Assembly (NCBI GenBank): GCA_012839185.1
Contig: DUNU01000002.1
Location: forward strand, 372,001 to 436,000
From: Clostridiales bacterium
Lineage (GTDB): Bacteria > Bacillota > Clostridia > Oscillospirales > Acutalibacteraceae
Direction of reading: 5' to 3'
DNA length: 64,000 nt
Below, piece after piece: positions 11,277 to 19,573 of the stretch (positions within the stretch are counted from its first letter, which is position 1; every line of letters starts with the position of its first letter). A program made the position numbers and the translations under genes. Under the pieces are notes generated by a model that saw only the letters and a list, made by a program, of their open reading frames with translations, was not told where the DNA came from and did not search any database.

Positions 11277-11450
11277 TTATGGATTAAGCATTTTTTCGGT
11301 ATCTGTAATAATCCTGTTTATCTGCCTTTTTTTCTTGCCTGAAAGCTGTACCGGTAACTTTTTAAACTCCTCTGAGTCCGGTACGGTGAATATAAGTGAA
11401 ATCGGGATTGATATTATCAGAAGTCCGAGTAATGCTGAAATCACCATCAT
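11277..11450 (-). CDS. Small membrane protein, 57 residues
   Basis: This ORF is under 60 codons. The ATG (11450-11448) overlaps the hpf stop in an ATGA arrangement, and its TAA lies 12 bases before ung. The product starts MMVISALLGLLIISIPISLIF, read here as one transmembrane helix of about 20 residues, and continues as a short Lys/Arg-rich cytoplasmic tail. The tight coupling on both sides and the clean helix-plus-charged-tail design argue that it is translated. I recognise no family. It is inferred from sequence only, with no homology evidence. Confidence 0.6.
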   Translation of the reverse strand: MMVISALLGLLIISIPISLIFTVPDSEEFKKLPVQLSGKKKRQINRIITDTEKMLNP

Positions 11451-11992
11451 TTAAATTCCGGAATAATGAGTCCGTACCCTCCGTCTTCACGAGCATATAC
11501 TACTTCCATTTCATCACTTTCGGCATTCTGGAATACGAAGAATTTATGACCGAGCAAGTTCATCTGAAGGATAGCATCTTCAAGGGTTTGGGGTTTGAGT
11601 GCTATGGTTTTTCTTCTGACAACATCAAAATGGAGTTCTTCAGCCTCTTCAGTGGTTTCCGTTACTTCAGGTGTAGCAATCAATTCATCAAAATTGCCTT
11701 CACGGAGACGTTTTGCAACCCTGGTTTTGTTTTTGCGGATCTGTCGAACAAGAGCATCAACACAGATATCAAGCGCATCATCGAGATTTACAGCCTTGCC
11801 TTGTGAACGGAAGATGAGTCCCTTATGCATAATCGTGATTTCGACCGTCTGACTTGTTTTCTCTACGGTAGCCGTAAGCTTTACATCAATGTCTGAGCCG
11901 AAGAATCTTTCGATTTTGGCAAGCTTTTTCTCTGCACGCTTTTTGAAATTCTCACGAGGAGTGCATTTGCGTCCGATAATTGTAATGTTCAT
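11447..11992 (-). CDS. hpf: Ribosome hibernation promoting factor, long form
   Basis: This 181-residue protein binds the 30S decoding region in resting cells and, in its long form, pairs ribosomes into inactive 100S dimers. The N-terminal domain is about residues 1-100, starting MNITIIGRKCTPRENFKKR. The C-terminal dimerisation domain is about residues 123-181, around FDVVRRKTIALKPQTLEDAI and ending GGYGLIIPEFK. The frame stays open further upstream, but start 11992 is chosen because AGGAAAGGAGTG lies just before it and the protein then matches the family N-terminus. It has its own strong promoter and heads the smORF-ung-comF operon. Confidence 0.95.
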   Translation of the reverse strand: MNITIIGRKCTPRENFKKRAEKKLAKIERFFGSDIDVKLTATVEKTSQTVEITIMHKGLIFRSQGKAVNLDDALDICVDALVRQIRKNKTRVAKRLREGNFDELIATPEVTETTEEAEELHFDVVRRKTIALKPQTLEDAILQMNLLGHKFFVFQNAESDEMEVVYAREDGGYGLIIPEFK

Positions 11993-12043
11993 ACGAACAC
12001 TCCTTTCCTGATGATTGAAGGGCTTTTCCCTTCTCACAACTTC

Positions 12044-12072
12044 ATTATAGCAAACTTTCACAGATTTGTAAA
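12044..12072 (-). promoter_or_regulatory. Promoter of the hpf operon
   Basis: On the minus strand TTTACA (12072-12067) and TATAAT (12049-12044) are 17 bases apart, with TGC before the -10. It lies about 50 bases upstream of hpf. Confidence 0.9.
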
Positions 12073-12133
12073 GAGTTTTTTTTAATTTCTGACAAAATTT
12101 TTCAATTTTTTCAAGCATTTGTTCAAAATATCA

Positions 12134-12167
12134 ATAAAAACAGCCTTTTCACGTTCTGCGAAAAGGC
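12134..12167 (-). terminator. Terminator of glyQS
   Basis: GCCTTTTC (12143-12150) pairs perfectly with GAAAAGGC (12160-12167). On the minus strand the stem is followed by a T-rich run. It isolates glyQS from the hpf operon. Confidence 0.9.
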
Positions 12168-12184
12168 ATATTTTTGATTTACAA

Positions 12185-13582
12185 TCAGAATTTGATGCGT
12201 TCTTTGATATATGATGCAACCTGTTCTATCGGAATTCTGACCTGTTCCATGGAATCACGCTCACGAATTGTAACGCAACCGTCTGCTTCTGTGTCATCAT
12301 TTCCGAATGTTTCGAAGTCAACGGTTACACAGAAGGGAGTGCCGATTTCATCTTCACGACGATAACGCTTACCGATTGAACCTGTTTCGTCAAAATCGGT
12401 CATAAAGTGCTTTGAAAGTTCTTCCCAGATTGGAAGAGCTTTCTCGGAGAGCTTTTTGGAGAGAGGTAATACTGCACACTTATAGGGAGCAATGGTGGGA
12501 GAAAGGCGAAGCACCGTTCTTACATCATTTTTTTCTGCATCAAGAACTTCCTCGTCATATGCTTCACAAAGGATAGCTAAAACTGTACGATCAAGACCAT
12601 AAGTGGATTCGACAATAAACGGAATAAATCTTTCGTTTGTTTCAGGGTCCAAATATTCGAAATTCTGACCGGAATATTCCTGATGACGAGCAAGGTCAAA
12701 ATCTGTGCGGTTGTGTGTACCGTTAACTTCACCCCAGCCAAACGGGAATAAGTATTCGATATCGCAAGCGGCCTTTGCATAGTGAGCCAGTTTTTCGTGG
12801 TCGTGATAGCGAAGATGCTCCGGCTTAATACCTAAGTCAATATAATATTGTCTGCCATATTCTTTATAAAAATCATAAAGTTCAGTGTCAGTTCCTTCTT
12901 TGCAGAAAGTCTGATATTCCATCTGTTCAAATTCAATGGTTCTGAAAGTAAAGTTGCCGGGAGTAATTTCGTTTCTGAACGCTTTGCCTATCTGACCGAT
13001 TGAGAAGGGGAGCTTTGCACGCTGCGAACGCAGAACGTTAAGATAATTTACATATTCACCCTGTGCATTTTCGGGACGAAGATAAATAATGGATTTTGCA
13101 TCACTTGTAACACCGCGGAATGTTTGGAACATAAGGTTAAACTCTCGAATGTCGGTGAAATTATGTTTGCCGCAGTTGGGACAGGGTATGGAGTGGTTCT
13201 TAATATACTGGAACATCTCCTCTTTTGTTAAGCCGTCTGCATGTGCATTTTCATCAAAATCGTCAATAAGATTGTCAGCACGGAAACGCAGTTTGCATTC
13301 TTTGCAGTCAAGAAGCGGGTCGGAGAAGCTTGAAACGTGCCCCGATGCTTCCCATACTCTCGGATGCATCAAAATGCCGGCATCCACTTCATAGCTGTTT
13401 TTGCGTTCCTGAATGAATCGCTTACGCCAGGTATCCTTGATATTATTCTTAAGCCTTGCACCTAAGGGACCGTAGTCCCAGGTATTTGCAAGTCCGCCGT
13501 ATATTTCGCTGCCTGCAAAAATAAAGCCTCTGCCTTTGCAAAGGGCAACGATTTTTTCCATTGATTTCTCGGTATTTTTCAT
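12185..13582 (-). CDS. glyQS: Glycine-tRNA ligase (dimeric type)
   Basis: This 465-residue class II enzyme charges tRNA-Gly. It is the single-chain dimeric form, not the alpha/beta GlyQ+GlyS form. The N-terminus reads GFIFAGSEIYGGLANTWDYG. Two cysteine pairs (CKECKLRF and CPNCGKHN) form a likely zinc insert. Class II motif 2 is FRNEITPG with FRTIEFEQMEYQ, and motif 3 is STYGLDRTVLAIL. The C-terminal anticodon-binding domain follows. The gene is monocistronic, with a promoter at 13687-13715 and a terminator at 12134-12167. The leader is only about 90 bases and shows no T-box. Confidence 0.97.
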   Translation of the reverse strand: MKNTEKSMEKIVALCKGRGFIFAGSEIYGGLANTWDYGPLGARLKNNIKDTWRKRFIQERKNSYEVDAGILMHPRVWEASGHVSSFSDPLLDCKECKLRFRADNLIDDFDENAHADGLTKEEMFQYIKNHSIPCPNCGKHNFTDIREFNLMFQTFRGVTSDAKSIIYLRPENAQGEYVNYLNVLRSQRAKLPFSIGQIGKAFRNEITPGNFTFRTIEFEQMEYQTFCKEGTDTELYDFYKEYGRQYYIDLGIKPEHLRYHDHEKLAHYAKAACDIEYLFPFGWGEVNGTHNRTDFDLARHQEYSGQNFEYLDPETNERFIPFIVESTYGLDRTVLAILCEAYDEEVLDAEKNDVRTVLRLSPTIAPYKCAVLPLSKKLSEKALPIWEELSKHFMTDFDETGSIGKRYRREDEIGTPFCVTVDFETFGNDDTEADGCVTIRERDSMEQVRIPIEQVASYIKERIKF

Positions 13583-13686
13583 TGTACTCTCCCTGTAATT
13601 AGTTTAGTGATGAAAAGAGAAGGTGTGATTAATATGCATAACTCAAGGCGTAATGCTCTTACTCTTTTTCCCATATATGGCTATGT

Positions 13687-13715
13687 ATTTTATCACATTC
13701 TAATTATAAAGTCAA
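13687..13715 (-). promoter_or_regulatory. Promoter of glyQS
   Basis: On the minus strand TTGACT (13715-13710) and TAAAAT (13692-13687) are separated by 17 bases, with TGA before the -10. The start codon lies about 100 bases downstream. Confidence 0.88.
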
Positions 13716-13835
13716 GAAAATTAAATGGTTTACGAAAGATTAAGTGCAAAAGTCGTCAAAGTATACGAAATAATTGCTAAATTTAGAATACGTTTGTGAA
13801 ATAGGCAGAAATTCATTATATTTTTTAATTTCAGG

Positions 13836-13864
13836 TTGCAATTTTTACAAATGTATAGTAAAAT
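13836..13864 (+). promoter_or_regulatory. Promoter of the structured RNA upstream of rpsJ
   Basis: TTGCAA (13836-13841) and TAAAAT (13859-13864) are 17 bases apart. Transcription would start near 13871, directly before the structured RNA. Confidence 0.78.
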
Positions 13865-13870
13865 AAGCAG

Positions 13871-14094
13871 GCTGTGGTAGGGGAATAATGCCCTGACGCA
13901 GAAAATTAAGGCGTTGAAGCGATAGGTGGCCGTGCTTAACACGGGGAATTATCGCCGAGCATGTCCGGTTTATAAACAGGGCGACAAGAATATTTGCTAT
14001 CGACTTTTTCGATTTTCGACAAGTCACCAAGGGGGATAGTTGCCTCTTGGCAAATATTTTGCACTGCGACCGGAAGAAAAATTTCGGTTTTTTT
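13871..14094 (+). ncRNA. Structured RNA, possible raiA-type ncRNA or S10 leader
   Basis: This segment of about 220 bases has a promoter in front and an intrinsic terminator at its end, and no credible ORF. Visible helices are CTGTG/CGCAG enclosing AGGG/CCCT; GCGATA/TATCGC enclosing CCGTG-CTTAA-CACGG; AATATTTGC (13989-13997) with GCAAATATT (14050-14058); and CCAAGGGG with CCTCTTGG inside the last. The size, multi-helix plan and position near comF and hpf (raiA) genes suggest the raiA class described in Clostridia. That identity is a guess without a covariance search. The alternative is an attenuated leader of the S10 operon. It does not match 6S, SRP, RNase P or tmRNA landmarks. Confidence 0.6.
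14069..14094 (+). terminator. Intrinsic terminator between structured RNA and rpsJ
   Basis: ACCGGAA (14069-14075) pairs with TTTCGGT (14082-14088), with one G-U pair, and is followed by seven T residues. It either ends the ncRNA or acts as a conditional attenuator for the S10 operon. Confidence 0.88.
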
Positions 14095-14190
14095 ATAAAG
14101 ACGAGGTTTGAACACCAGGCACAGTGTGAACAATTGTGTATGTATATTAAATATATGCACACTTGCCCAAAAGAAAATGGAGGCAAAAAA

Positions 14191-14502
14191 ATGGCAGTCA
14201 GTGAAAAAATCAGAATCAGAATTAAGGGTTACGATCACAGCATCGTAGATCAGGCATCAGCTAAGATAGTTGATACCGCAAAGCGTACAGGTGCACAGGT
14301 CAGCGGTCCTATCCCGCTTCCGACCGACAAAGAAATCGTCACAATCCTTCGTGCTGTTCATAAGTACAAGGATAGTCGTGAGCAGTTCATTCAGAAGACT
14401 CACAAAAGACTTATTGATGTTATCAAGCCCTCTCAGAAGACAATCGAGGCTCTCACAAACCTTGAACTTCCTGCAGGCGTTGATATTGACATCAAAATTT
14501 AA
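14191..14502 (+). CDS. rpsJ: 30S ribosomal protein S10
   Basis: This 103-residue protein (uS10, NusE) belongs to the 30S head and also joins NusB in antitermination. The conserved segments [14 protein letters not shown] and [17 protein letters not shown] are present. The frame is open further upstream into the RNA leader, but ATG 14191 is the real start because TGGAGG lies at 14178-14183 and the protein begins as the family does. It heads the S10-spc-alpha gene run. No clear promoter lies between the terminator at 14094 and this gene. Confidence 0.97.
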   Translation: MAVSEKIRIRIKGYDHSIVDQASAKIVDTAKRTGAQVSGPIPLPTDKEIVTILRAVHKYKDSREQFIQKTHKRLIDVIKPSQKTIEALTNLELPAGVDIDIKI

Positions 14503-14606
14503 TCAGCTTTAAGTGCCGATGCTTGCATCGGTTCTGACAGGTCAATGTTGGAATCAACTTAAATAAAAGTGATTTCAACCAATAATCTGAATATGGAGGA
14601 AACCAC
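14503..14606 (+). promoter_or_regulatory. Two-hairpin spacer between rpsJ and rplC
   Basis: This 104-base spacer is long for a ribosomal operon. It contains CCGATG-CTTG-CATCGG (14516-14531), a perfect 6-bp stem, and GTTGGAATCA (14547-14556) pairing with TGATTTCAAC (14570-14579), ten pairs with one G-U. The second stem ends about 15 bases before the rplC ribosome site. It may be a binding site for an r-protein regulator or an mRNA processing element; no function is established. Confidence 0.45.
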
Positions 14607-15239
14607 ATGAAAAAAGGTCTTATTGGTAAAAAGATCGGCATGACTCAGGTTTTCGATGAAACAGGTAAGGTTATTCCCGTAACCGTTCTCGAAATGGGTC
14701 CTTGCACAGTTACCCAGCTTAAAACAGCTGAAAACGACGGCTATGAGGCTGCACAGTTAGGTTTCGGCGAAATCGCTCCGAATCATGTAAACAAGCCCTA
14801 CGCCGGTCACTTTAAGAAGAATGACATCATTCCGAAGAGGTATCTCAGAGAATTTAAGTTTGAAAACATCTCCGAGTACGAACTGGGTGCAGTTATCAAA
14901 GTTGACGTCTTCAATGTAGGCGAAAAGATTGATGCTCACGGAACAAGCAAGGGAAAAGGTACTGCCGGAGTCATCAAGAGATGGAACTTCAGTCGTCTTA
15001 AAGAATCTCACGGTTCAGGTCCCGTTGTTCGTCGCGGCGGTTCTACCGGTGCTTGTGCAGATCCCGCCCGCATTTTTAAGGGGAAAAAGCTTGCCGGTCA
15101 CTTAGGTTCCGAAAAAGTTACGGTTCAGAATCTTGAAATCGTTAAGATTGATGCAGAGAACAATCTAATCGCAGTTAAAGGTGCCGTTCCCGGTCCCAAG
15201 CAGGGTGTCGTTGTAATCACCGACGCAGTTAAAGCATAA
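14607..15239 (+). CDS. rplC: 50S ribosomal protein L3
   Basis: This 210-residue uL3 protein seeds 50S assembly, and its long loop approaches the peptidyl transferase centre. The start KKGLIGKKIGMTQVF and the loop around GSTGACADPARIFKGKK are characteristic. GGAGG lies before ATG 14607. It follows rpsJ after an unusual structured spacer and is 16 bases ahead of rplD. Confidence 0.97.
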   Translation: MKKGLIGKKIGMTQVFDETGKVIPVTVLEMGPCTVTQLKTAENDGYEAAQLGFGEIAPNHVNKPYAGHFKKNDIIPKRYLREFKFENISEYELGAVIKVDVFNVGEKIDAHGTSKGKGTAGVIKRWNFSRLKESHGSGPVVRRGGSTGACADPARIFKGKKLAGHLGSEKVTVQNLEIVKIDAENNLIAVKGAVPGPKQGVVVITDAVKA

Positions 15240-15255
15240 GAAGGAGGAGAAGTAA

Positions 15256-15879
15256 ATGCCTAATACAGTAGTATATAATATGGCTGGTGAAAAAGTTGAA
15301 GAGCTTGCTCTCAACGAAAACGTATTCGCTATTGAGCCAAATACCTCCCTCATGCATCTCGCTGTTGTGTCTTATCTTGCAAATCAGCGTCAAGGTACAC
15401 AGTCCACAAAAACTCGTGCCGAAGTTTCCGGTGGTGGCAAGAAGCCTTGGAGACAGAAGGGTACAGGTCGTGCCCGTCAGGGTTCCACACGTGCTCCGCA
15501 GTGGTATCACGGTGGTATCGCACATGGTCCGAAGCCTCGTGGCTACGGTTTCCATCTCCCAAAGAAGCAAAGACAAATCGCTCTCAAGTCTGCTCTTTCC
15601 AGCAAGGTAGCAGCTGATGAGATGAAGGTTCTTGATGCTTTTACTCTTGACGCGATCAAGACCAAGGAAGTTGTTAAGGTTCTCGCAGCTCTTGATTGTG
15701 CAAAGAAGTCCCTTATTGTTCTTGCTGAAAATGACAATACAATCTATCGCAGTGCAAGAAATATTGCCGGCGTTAAGGTTACAACAGTCAACACCATCAA
15801 TACCTACGATATTCTTAATTGCGATACTCTCGTAATTACCAAGAATGCCGTAGCTAATCTTGAGGAGGTATACGCATGA
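15256..15879 (+). CDS. rplD: 50S ribosomal protein L4
   Basis: This 207-residue uL4 protein lines the nascent-peptide tunnel. The tunnel-reaching loop is visible around GGGKKPWRQKGTGRARQGS at about residues 57-76. In E. coli L4 also represses its own operon through the S10 leader. That leader type is not recognisable here. AAGGAGGAG precedes the ATG. Its stop overlaps the rplW start by four bases. Confidence 0.97.
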   Translation: MPNTVVYNMAGEKVEELALNENVFAIEPNTSLMHLAVVSYLANQRQGTQSTKTRAEVSGGGKKPWRQKGTGRARQGSTRAPQWYHGGIAHGPKPRGYGFHLPKKQRQIALKSALSSKVAADEMKVLDAFTLDAIKTKEVVKVLAALDCAKKSLIVLAENDNTIYRSARNIAGVKVTTVNTINTYDILNCDTLVITKNAVANLEEVYA

Positions 15880-16172
15880 GTAAGGCTGCACAGGATATTA
15901 TCCTCAAACCGATCATCACGGAAGAATCTATGATGGGCACAGCTATGAGAAAGTATTCTTTCGTAGTAGCAAAGACTGCCAACAAGATTGAAATCGCTAA
16001 GGCAGTTGAAGAACTTTTCGGCGTTAAAGTTGCAAAAGTTAACACAATTAATCGTTTAGGTAAGTATCGTCGTTATGGTCGTTTCGATGGTTACACAAGT
16101 TCTTCCAAGAAGGCTGTCGTAACTCTTACCGAAAACAGCAAGTCAATTGACTTCTTCGACGGTTTACTGTAA
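15876..16172 (+). CDS. rplW: 50S ribosomal protein L23
   Basis: This 98-residue uL23 protein sits at the tunnel exit, where trigger factor and SRP dock. The N-terminal ILKPIITEESM and the central FGVKVAKVNT segments are typical. It overlaps rplD by ATGA, and the ribosome site GGAGG lies inside rplD. A 307-base noncoding gap follows, which is unusual at this place in the operon. Confidence 0.97.
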   Translation: MSKAAQDIILKPIITEESMMGTAMRKYSFVVAKTANKIEIAKAVEELFGVKVAKVNTINRLGKYRRYGRFDGYTSSSKKAVVTLTENSKSIDFFDGLL

Positions 16173-16479
16173 TTAAAGAATTCAGATGTTGGATGTTGGT
16201 CACCGATTTTAATAAACGGTGGTCTGACATCTGTGTCTGTGATTTTATGTGCAAACACGGGGAAGCGTTTGAACTTGCCTGTATGCACGAAAATGCCGTT
16301 TAATCGGCAATCAATTTAGTTAAGATGACATCAGGATATAAAAAATCCACAGTCATTACAATAAAAACGTTTTCCAATGATGCTGATGATGTATGGTCTT
16401 TAAGGCAGGTCGACGCCCGACCGGCTGACCGCTAAATCTTCATTATGAAAACGAAATAAGAAAGGCGAGTGTATTACAC
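16173..16479 (+). promoter_or_regulatory. Structured noncoding spacer between rplW and rplB
   Basis: These 307 bases lack a credible ORF but contain clear helices. CAGATGT (16183-16189) pairs with ACATCTG (16227-16233), enclosing GGTCACCG/CGGTGGTC. TGCCG-TTTAA-TCGGCA lies near 16294-16309. GGTCG/CGACC lies near 16408-16422, followed by a GGCTGACC that could compete. No poly-T terminator and no convincing promoter were found. The place and size suggest an operon-internal regulatory or processing element, or a small RNA. Confidence 0.45.
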
Positions 16480-17310
16480 ATGGCAATCAAAGTCTACAAG
16501 CCGACTAATAACGCAAGACGTAATATGTCGACAACAGACTACTCCGTGCTGTCAAAAGTCGCTCCGGAAAGAAGCCTTCTTGAACCTAAGAAGAAGCATT
16601 CCGGTCGTAACAGCTACGGCAGAATCACCGTTCGTCACAGAGGCGGCGGAAACAGACAGAAGTACAGAATCATCGACTTCAAGAGAAACAAGCCCGGTAT
16701 GGCAGATGTTCTTACATTAGAATATGATCCCAACAGATCCGCTCATATCGCTCTTATTCAGTATGAAGACGGCACAAAGTCCTATATCCTTGCTCCTGCA
16801 GGTCTTAAAGTCGGTGATAAGGTTGAATCCGGTGAAGGTGCAGACATCAAAGTCGGTAATGCTCTTCCCCTCAACAACATTCCCACAGGTACGCACATTC
16901 ACAATGTCGAATTAGCTCCCGGTCACGGCGGACAGCTTGCACGTGCTGCAGGTAACGCTGCTCTGCTTATGGCTAAGGAAGGTAATTTTGCTCTTCTTCG
17001 TTTACCCTCCGGTGAAATGCGTAATGTTCCGATTATGTGCAAAGCTACAATCGGTACGGTAGGCAACGTTGAACATGAAAACGTTAACATCGGCAAAGCA
17101 GGTCGCAAACGTCATATGGGTTTCCGTCCCACAGTTCGCGGTTCTGCTATGAACCCCTGCGACCACCCGCACGGTGGTGGTGAAGGTAAAGCACCTATCG
17201 GTCGTCCGAGTCCTGTTACTCCCTGGGGTAAACCTACTCTCGGTTATAAGACTCGTTCTAAGAAGAAGGCTTCCAATGCTTTAATTGAGAAGCGTCGCAA
17301 TGAGAAATAA
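16480..17310 (+). CDS. rplB: 50S ribosomal protein L2
   Basis: This 276-residue uL2 protein binds 23S rRNA beside the peptidyl transferase centre and is needed for subunit joining. The RNA-binding segment [16 protein letters not shown] and the C-terminal [14 protein letters not shown], with the conserved histidine, are intact. The ribosome site AAAGGCGAG lies somewhat upstream of ATG 16480. rpsS follows after 19 bases. Confidence 0.97.
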   Translation: MAIKVYKPTNNARRNMSTTDYSVLSKVAPERSLLEPKKKHSGRNSYGRITVRHRGGGNRQKYRIIDFKRNKPGMADVLTLEYDPNRSAHIALIQYEDGTKSYILAPAGLKVGDKVESGEGADIKVGNALPLNNIPTGTHIHNVELAPGHGGQLARAAGNAALLMAKEGNFALLRLPSGEMRNVPIMCKATIGTVGNVEHENVNIGKAGRKRHMGFRPTVRGSAMNPCDHPHGGGEGKAPIGRPSPVTPWGKPTLGYKTRSKKKASNALIEKRRNEK

Positions 17311-17329
17311 GACGGGAAGGAGAAAATAA

Positions 17330-17599
17330 ATGAGCAGAAGTACTAAAAAAGGCCCCTTTGTTCAGCCCAAGCTTCTCCAGAGAGTTGAAGCTATGAACGA
17401 AAAGGGAGAAAAGAGTGTTCTTACGACATGGAGTCGTGCCTCGACAATTATGCCTCAGTTCATCGGTCACACTTTCGCTGTTCATGACGGCAGAAAGCAC
17501 GTTCCCGTTTATATTACAGAGGACATGGTAGGTCACAAACTTGGTGAGTTTGCTCCTACGAGAACCTTCAGAGGTCACGCAGGTTCTAAAACCAAATAA
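17330..17599 (+). CDS. rpsS: 30S ribosomal protein S19
   Basis: This 89-residue uS19 protein lies in the 30S head near the A-site tRNA and the B1 bridge. The family start [16 protein letters not shown] and the [16 protein letters not shown] segment are present. GGAAGGAGA precedes the start codon. It lies between rplB and rplV at short spacing. Confidence 0.97.
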   Translation: MSRSTKKGPFVQPKLLQRVEAMNEKGEKSVLTTWSRASTIMPQFIGHTFAVHDGRKHVPVYITEDMVGHKLGEFAPTRTFRGHAGSKTK

Positions 17600-17617
17600 G
17601 CAAAGGAGTGAAATGAT

Positions 17618-17956
17618 ATGAGAGCTACGGCAAAGGCTACATTCCAAAGAATAGCCCCCGCTAAAGTTCAAATCGTTCTTGATTTGATCAGAAACAAGCC
17701 CGTTGATGAAGCAATGGCAATTCTCAAGTTCACCCCGAAGGCTGCTTGTGAACCGCTTATGAAGCTTCTCAGTTCTGCTAAGGCTAATGCAGAAAACAAT
17801 TTAAATATGGATGTCGCTTCCCTCTATATCTCTGAATGCTACGTAAATCAGGGACCGACACTCAAAAGAATCAGACCGAGAGCACAGGGACGTGCCTTCC
17901 GAATCAACAAGAAGACATCCCACATTACAATTGTTCTCGAAGAAAAAGAAGACTAA
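17618..17956 (+). CDS. rplV: 50S ribosomal protein L22
   Basis: This 112-residue uL22 protein has a beta-hairpin lining the exit tunnel, with the hairpin region around [17 protein letters not shown]. That loop is a known macrolide-resistance hot spot in the family and shows no obvious insertion or deletion here. AAAGGAGTG precedes ATG 17618. Confidence 0.97.
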   Translation: MRATAKATFQRIAPAKVQIVLDLIRNKPVDEAMAILKFTPKAACEPLMKLLSSAKANAENNLNMDVASLYISECYVNQGPTLKRIRPRAQGRAFRINKKTSHITIVLEEKED

Positions 17957-17974
17957 TCGGAAGGAGGAACAAAG

Positions 17975-18664
17975 ATGGGTCAGAAAATTAATCCTACCGG
18001 TCTAAGAATCGGTGTTATCAAACCTTGGGAATCTCGTTGGTATGCAAACAAGGCAGATTTTGCAAATACTCTTATAGCAGACTACAATCTTCGTGAGTAC
18101 CTTCTTACCGCACTTGCTCCTGCAGGTGTTCCGAAGGTCGAAATCGAAAGAAATCCCAAGAGAGTTACAATCAGCATTCATTGTGCAAAGCCCGGTATCG
18201 TTATCGGTAAGGGCGGCTCAGAAGTTGAAAAGCTTAAAGCTGTTTGCAGAAAGAAGTTGGGCTGTGATGACGTTTTCATCAACATCATTGAAATCAAGAG
18301 TCCAGACCTCAATGCCAAGCTTGTAGCTGACAATATTGCCGGTCAGCTTGAAAGACGTGTATCTTTCCGTCGTGCAATTAAGCAGAGTATCGGCAGAACA
18401 ATGAAACTTGGTGCTCGTGGTATCAAAGTAACGGCTTCCGGTCGTTTGGGCGGTGCAGAAATTGCTCGTTCCGAAACATATCGCGAAGGTACAATTCCGC
18501 TTCAGACAATCCGTGCTGACATCGACTATGGCTTCTCCGAGGCTAACACAACCTATGGTAAGATCGGTGTCAAGGTATGGATCTACCGCGGTGAAGTTCT
18601 CAGTGCAGCTCCCCGTCGCAGTGAAAGACGCGGTGACAGACGCAGAAAGGAGAGAAGAGCCTAA
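17975..18664 (+). CDS. rpsC: 30S ribosomal protein S3
   Basis: This 229-residue uS3 protein sits at the mRNA entry tunnel and has helicase-related function. The KH motif [14 protein letters not shown] is at about residues 72-85. The C-terminal tail is strongly basic ([14 protein letters not shown]). GGAAGGAGG precedes the ATG. Its last base is the first base of the rplP start codon. Confidence 0.97.
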   Translation: MGQKINPTGLRIGVIKPWESRWYANKADFANTLIADYNLREYLLTALAPAGVPKVEIERNPKRVTISIHCAKPGIVIGKGGSEVEKLKAVCRKKLGCDDVFINIIEIKSPDLNAKLVADNIAGQLERRVSFRRAIKQSIGRTMKLGARGIKVTASGRLGGAEIARSETYREGTIPLQTIRADIDYGFSEANTTYGKIGVKVWIYRGEVLSAAPRRSERRGDRRRKERRA

Positions 18665-19092
18665 TGCTTATTCCGAAACGTGTTAAGTTCCGCAGACAGC
18701 AGAGAGGTCGCCTCAAGGGTACAGCTCAAAGAGGTAATACCATTACTTACGGCGATTATGGTCTTCAGGCTCTCGAACCTGCGTGGATTACATCTAACCA
18801 GATTGAAGCAGCCCGTATTGCTATGACTCGTAGCACAAAGCGTGGCGGTAAAGTCTGGATTAAAATCTTCCCCGACAAGCCGATTACCGAAAAACCGGCA
18901 GAAACCCGCATGGGTTCCGGTAAAGGTTCTCCCGAATATTGGGTAGCAGTAGTCAAGCCCGGTCGTATTATGTTCGAAATGAAGGGTGTTGATGAATCTG
19001 TTGCACGTGAGGCTATGCGTCTTGCAGCTACCAAACTCCCGATTAAGTGCAAGTTTGTTAAGAAAGAAGATCAGGAGGGTGACGAGCAATGA
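18664..19092 (+). CDS. rplP: 50S ribosomal protein L16
   Basis: This 142-residue uL16 protein organises the A-site side of the 50S subunit. The start [19 protein letters not shown] and the [15 protein letters not shown] segment are typical. It overlaps rpsC by one base and rpmC by four, so the three are probably translationally coupled. Confidence 0.97.
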   Translation: MLIPKRVKFRRQQRGRLKGTAQRGNTITYGDYGLQALEPAWITSNQIEAARIAMTRSTKRGGKVWIKIFPDKPITEKPAETRMGSGKGSPEYWVAVVKPGRIMFEMKGVDESVAREAMRLAATKLPIKCKFVKKEDQEGDEQ

Positions 19093-19292
19093 AAGCAAGT
19101 GAAATCAGAGCTATGAAGCCCGAACAATTGGACGCCAAGCTCGTTGAACTTAAGAAAGAGCTTTTCAATCTTCGTTTCCAACAGACCATCAATCAGCTCG
19201 ACAATCCGAGCAGAATCAGTGCTGTTCGCAAGGACATCGCTCGTATAAAAACCGTACAGCGTGACCTTGAGCTCCATGGTGCTGAAGGTTAA
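19089..19292 (+). CDS. rpmC: 50S ribosomal protein L29
   Basis: This 67-residue uL29 protein is a two-helix hairpin next to the tunnel exit. [20 protein letters not shown] is the diagnostic segment, followed by a positively charged second helix. ATGA overlap with rplP; a GGAGG-like site lies inside rplP. Confidence 0.97.
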   Translation: MKASEIRAMKPEQLDAKLVELKKELFNLRFQQTINQLDNPSRISAVRKDIARIKTVQRDLELHGAEG

Positions 19293-19306
19293 GGGAGGAC
19301 AAGATT

Positions 19307-19561
19307 ATGGAAAGAAATTTAAGAAAAAATCGTGTTGGTATTGTAGTATCCGATAAGATGGACAAGACAGTTGTTGTCGCCGTCAAGGACAGGGTTAAGC
19401 ATCCTCTCTATAAGAAGATTGTTAACCGTACAATCAAACTCAAGGCTCACGACGAGAAAAACGAATGTGGCATCGGCGACAAGGTTTCTGTTATGGAAAC
19501 CCGTCCTCTTTCCAAGGAAAAGAGATGGCGTGTCGTTGAGATTATCGAGAAGGCAAAATAA
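19307..19561 (+). CDS. rpsQ: 30S ribosomal protein S17
   Basis: This 84-residue uS17 protein is a primary 16S rRNA binder with an OB fold. [17 protein letters not shown] and the [16 protein letters not shown] segment are canonical. GGGAGG precedes ATG 19307. Confidence 0.97.
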   Translation: MERNLRKNRVGIVVSDKMDKTVVVAVKDRVKHPLYKKIVNRTIKLKAHDEKNECGIGDKVSVMETRPLSKEKRWRVVEIIEKAK

Positions 19562-19573
19562 GGAGGCAATACA

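Noticed and set aside
13583-13686. T-box riboswitch for glyQS
   Set aside because: The leader is only about 90-100 bases from promoter to start, with no T-box sequence, no specifier loop and no terminator/antiterminator pair.
13871-14094. Known housekeeping RNA (6S, SRP, RNase P or tmRNA) or lysine, SAM, M-box or ydaO riboswitch
   Set aside because: The core sequences of those classes that I can recall are not present. A covariance-model search is still needed.
14136-14162. AT-rich imperfect palindrome before rpsJ as an operator
   Set aside because: The arms mismatch at three of about 13 positions and are mostly A/T; chance is likely.
14095-14190. Separate promoter for rpsJ downstream of the terminator
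   Set aside because: TATATT at 14143-14148 has no acceptable -35 at 16-18 bases. TTGAAC at 14108-14113 has no -10 at the right distance.
15229-15891. 220-codon open frame on the minus strand opposite rplD
   Set aside because: It is a shadow of rplD, which has full ribosomal-protein identity and a ribosome site. The antisense frame has no recognisable protein features.
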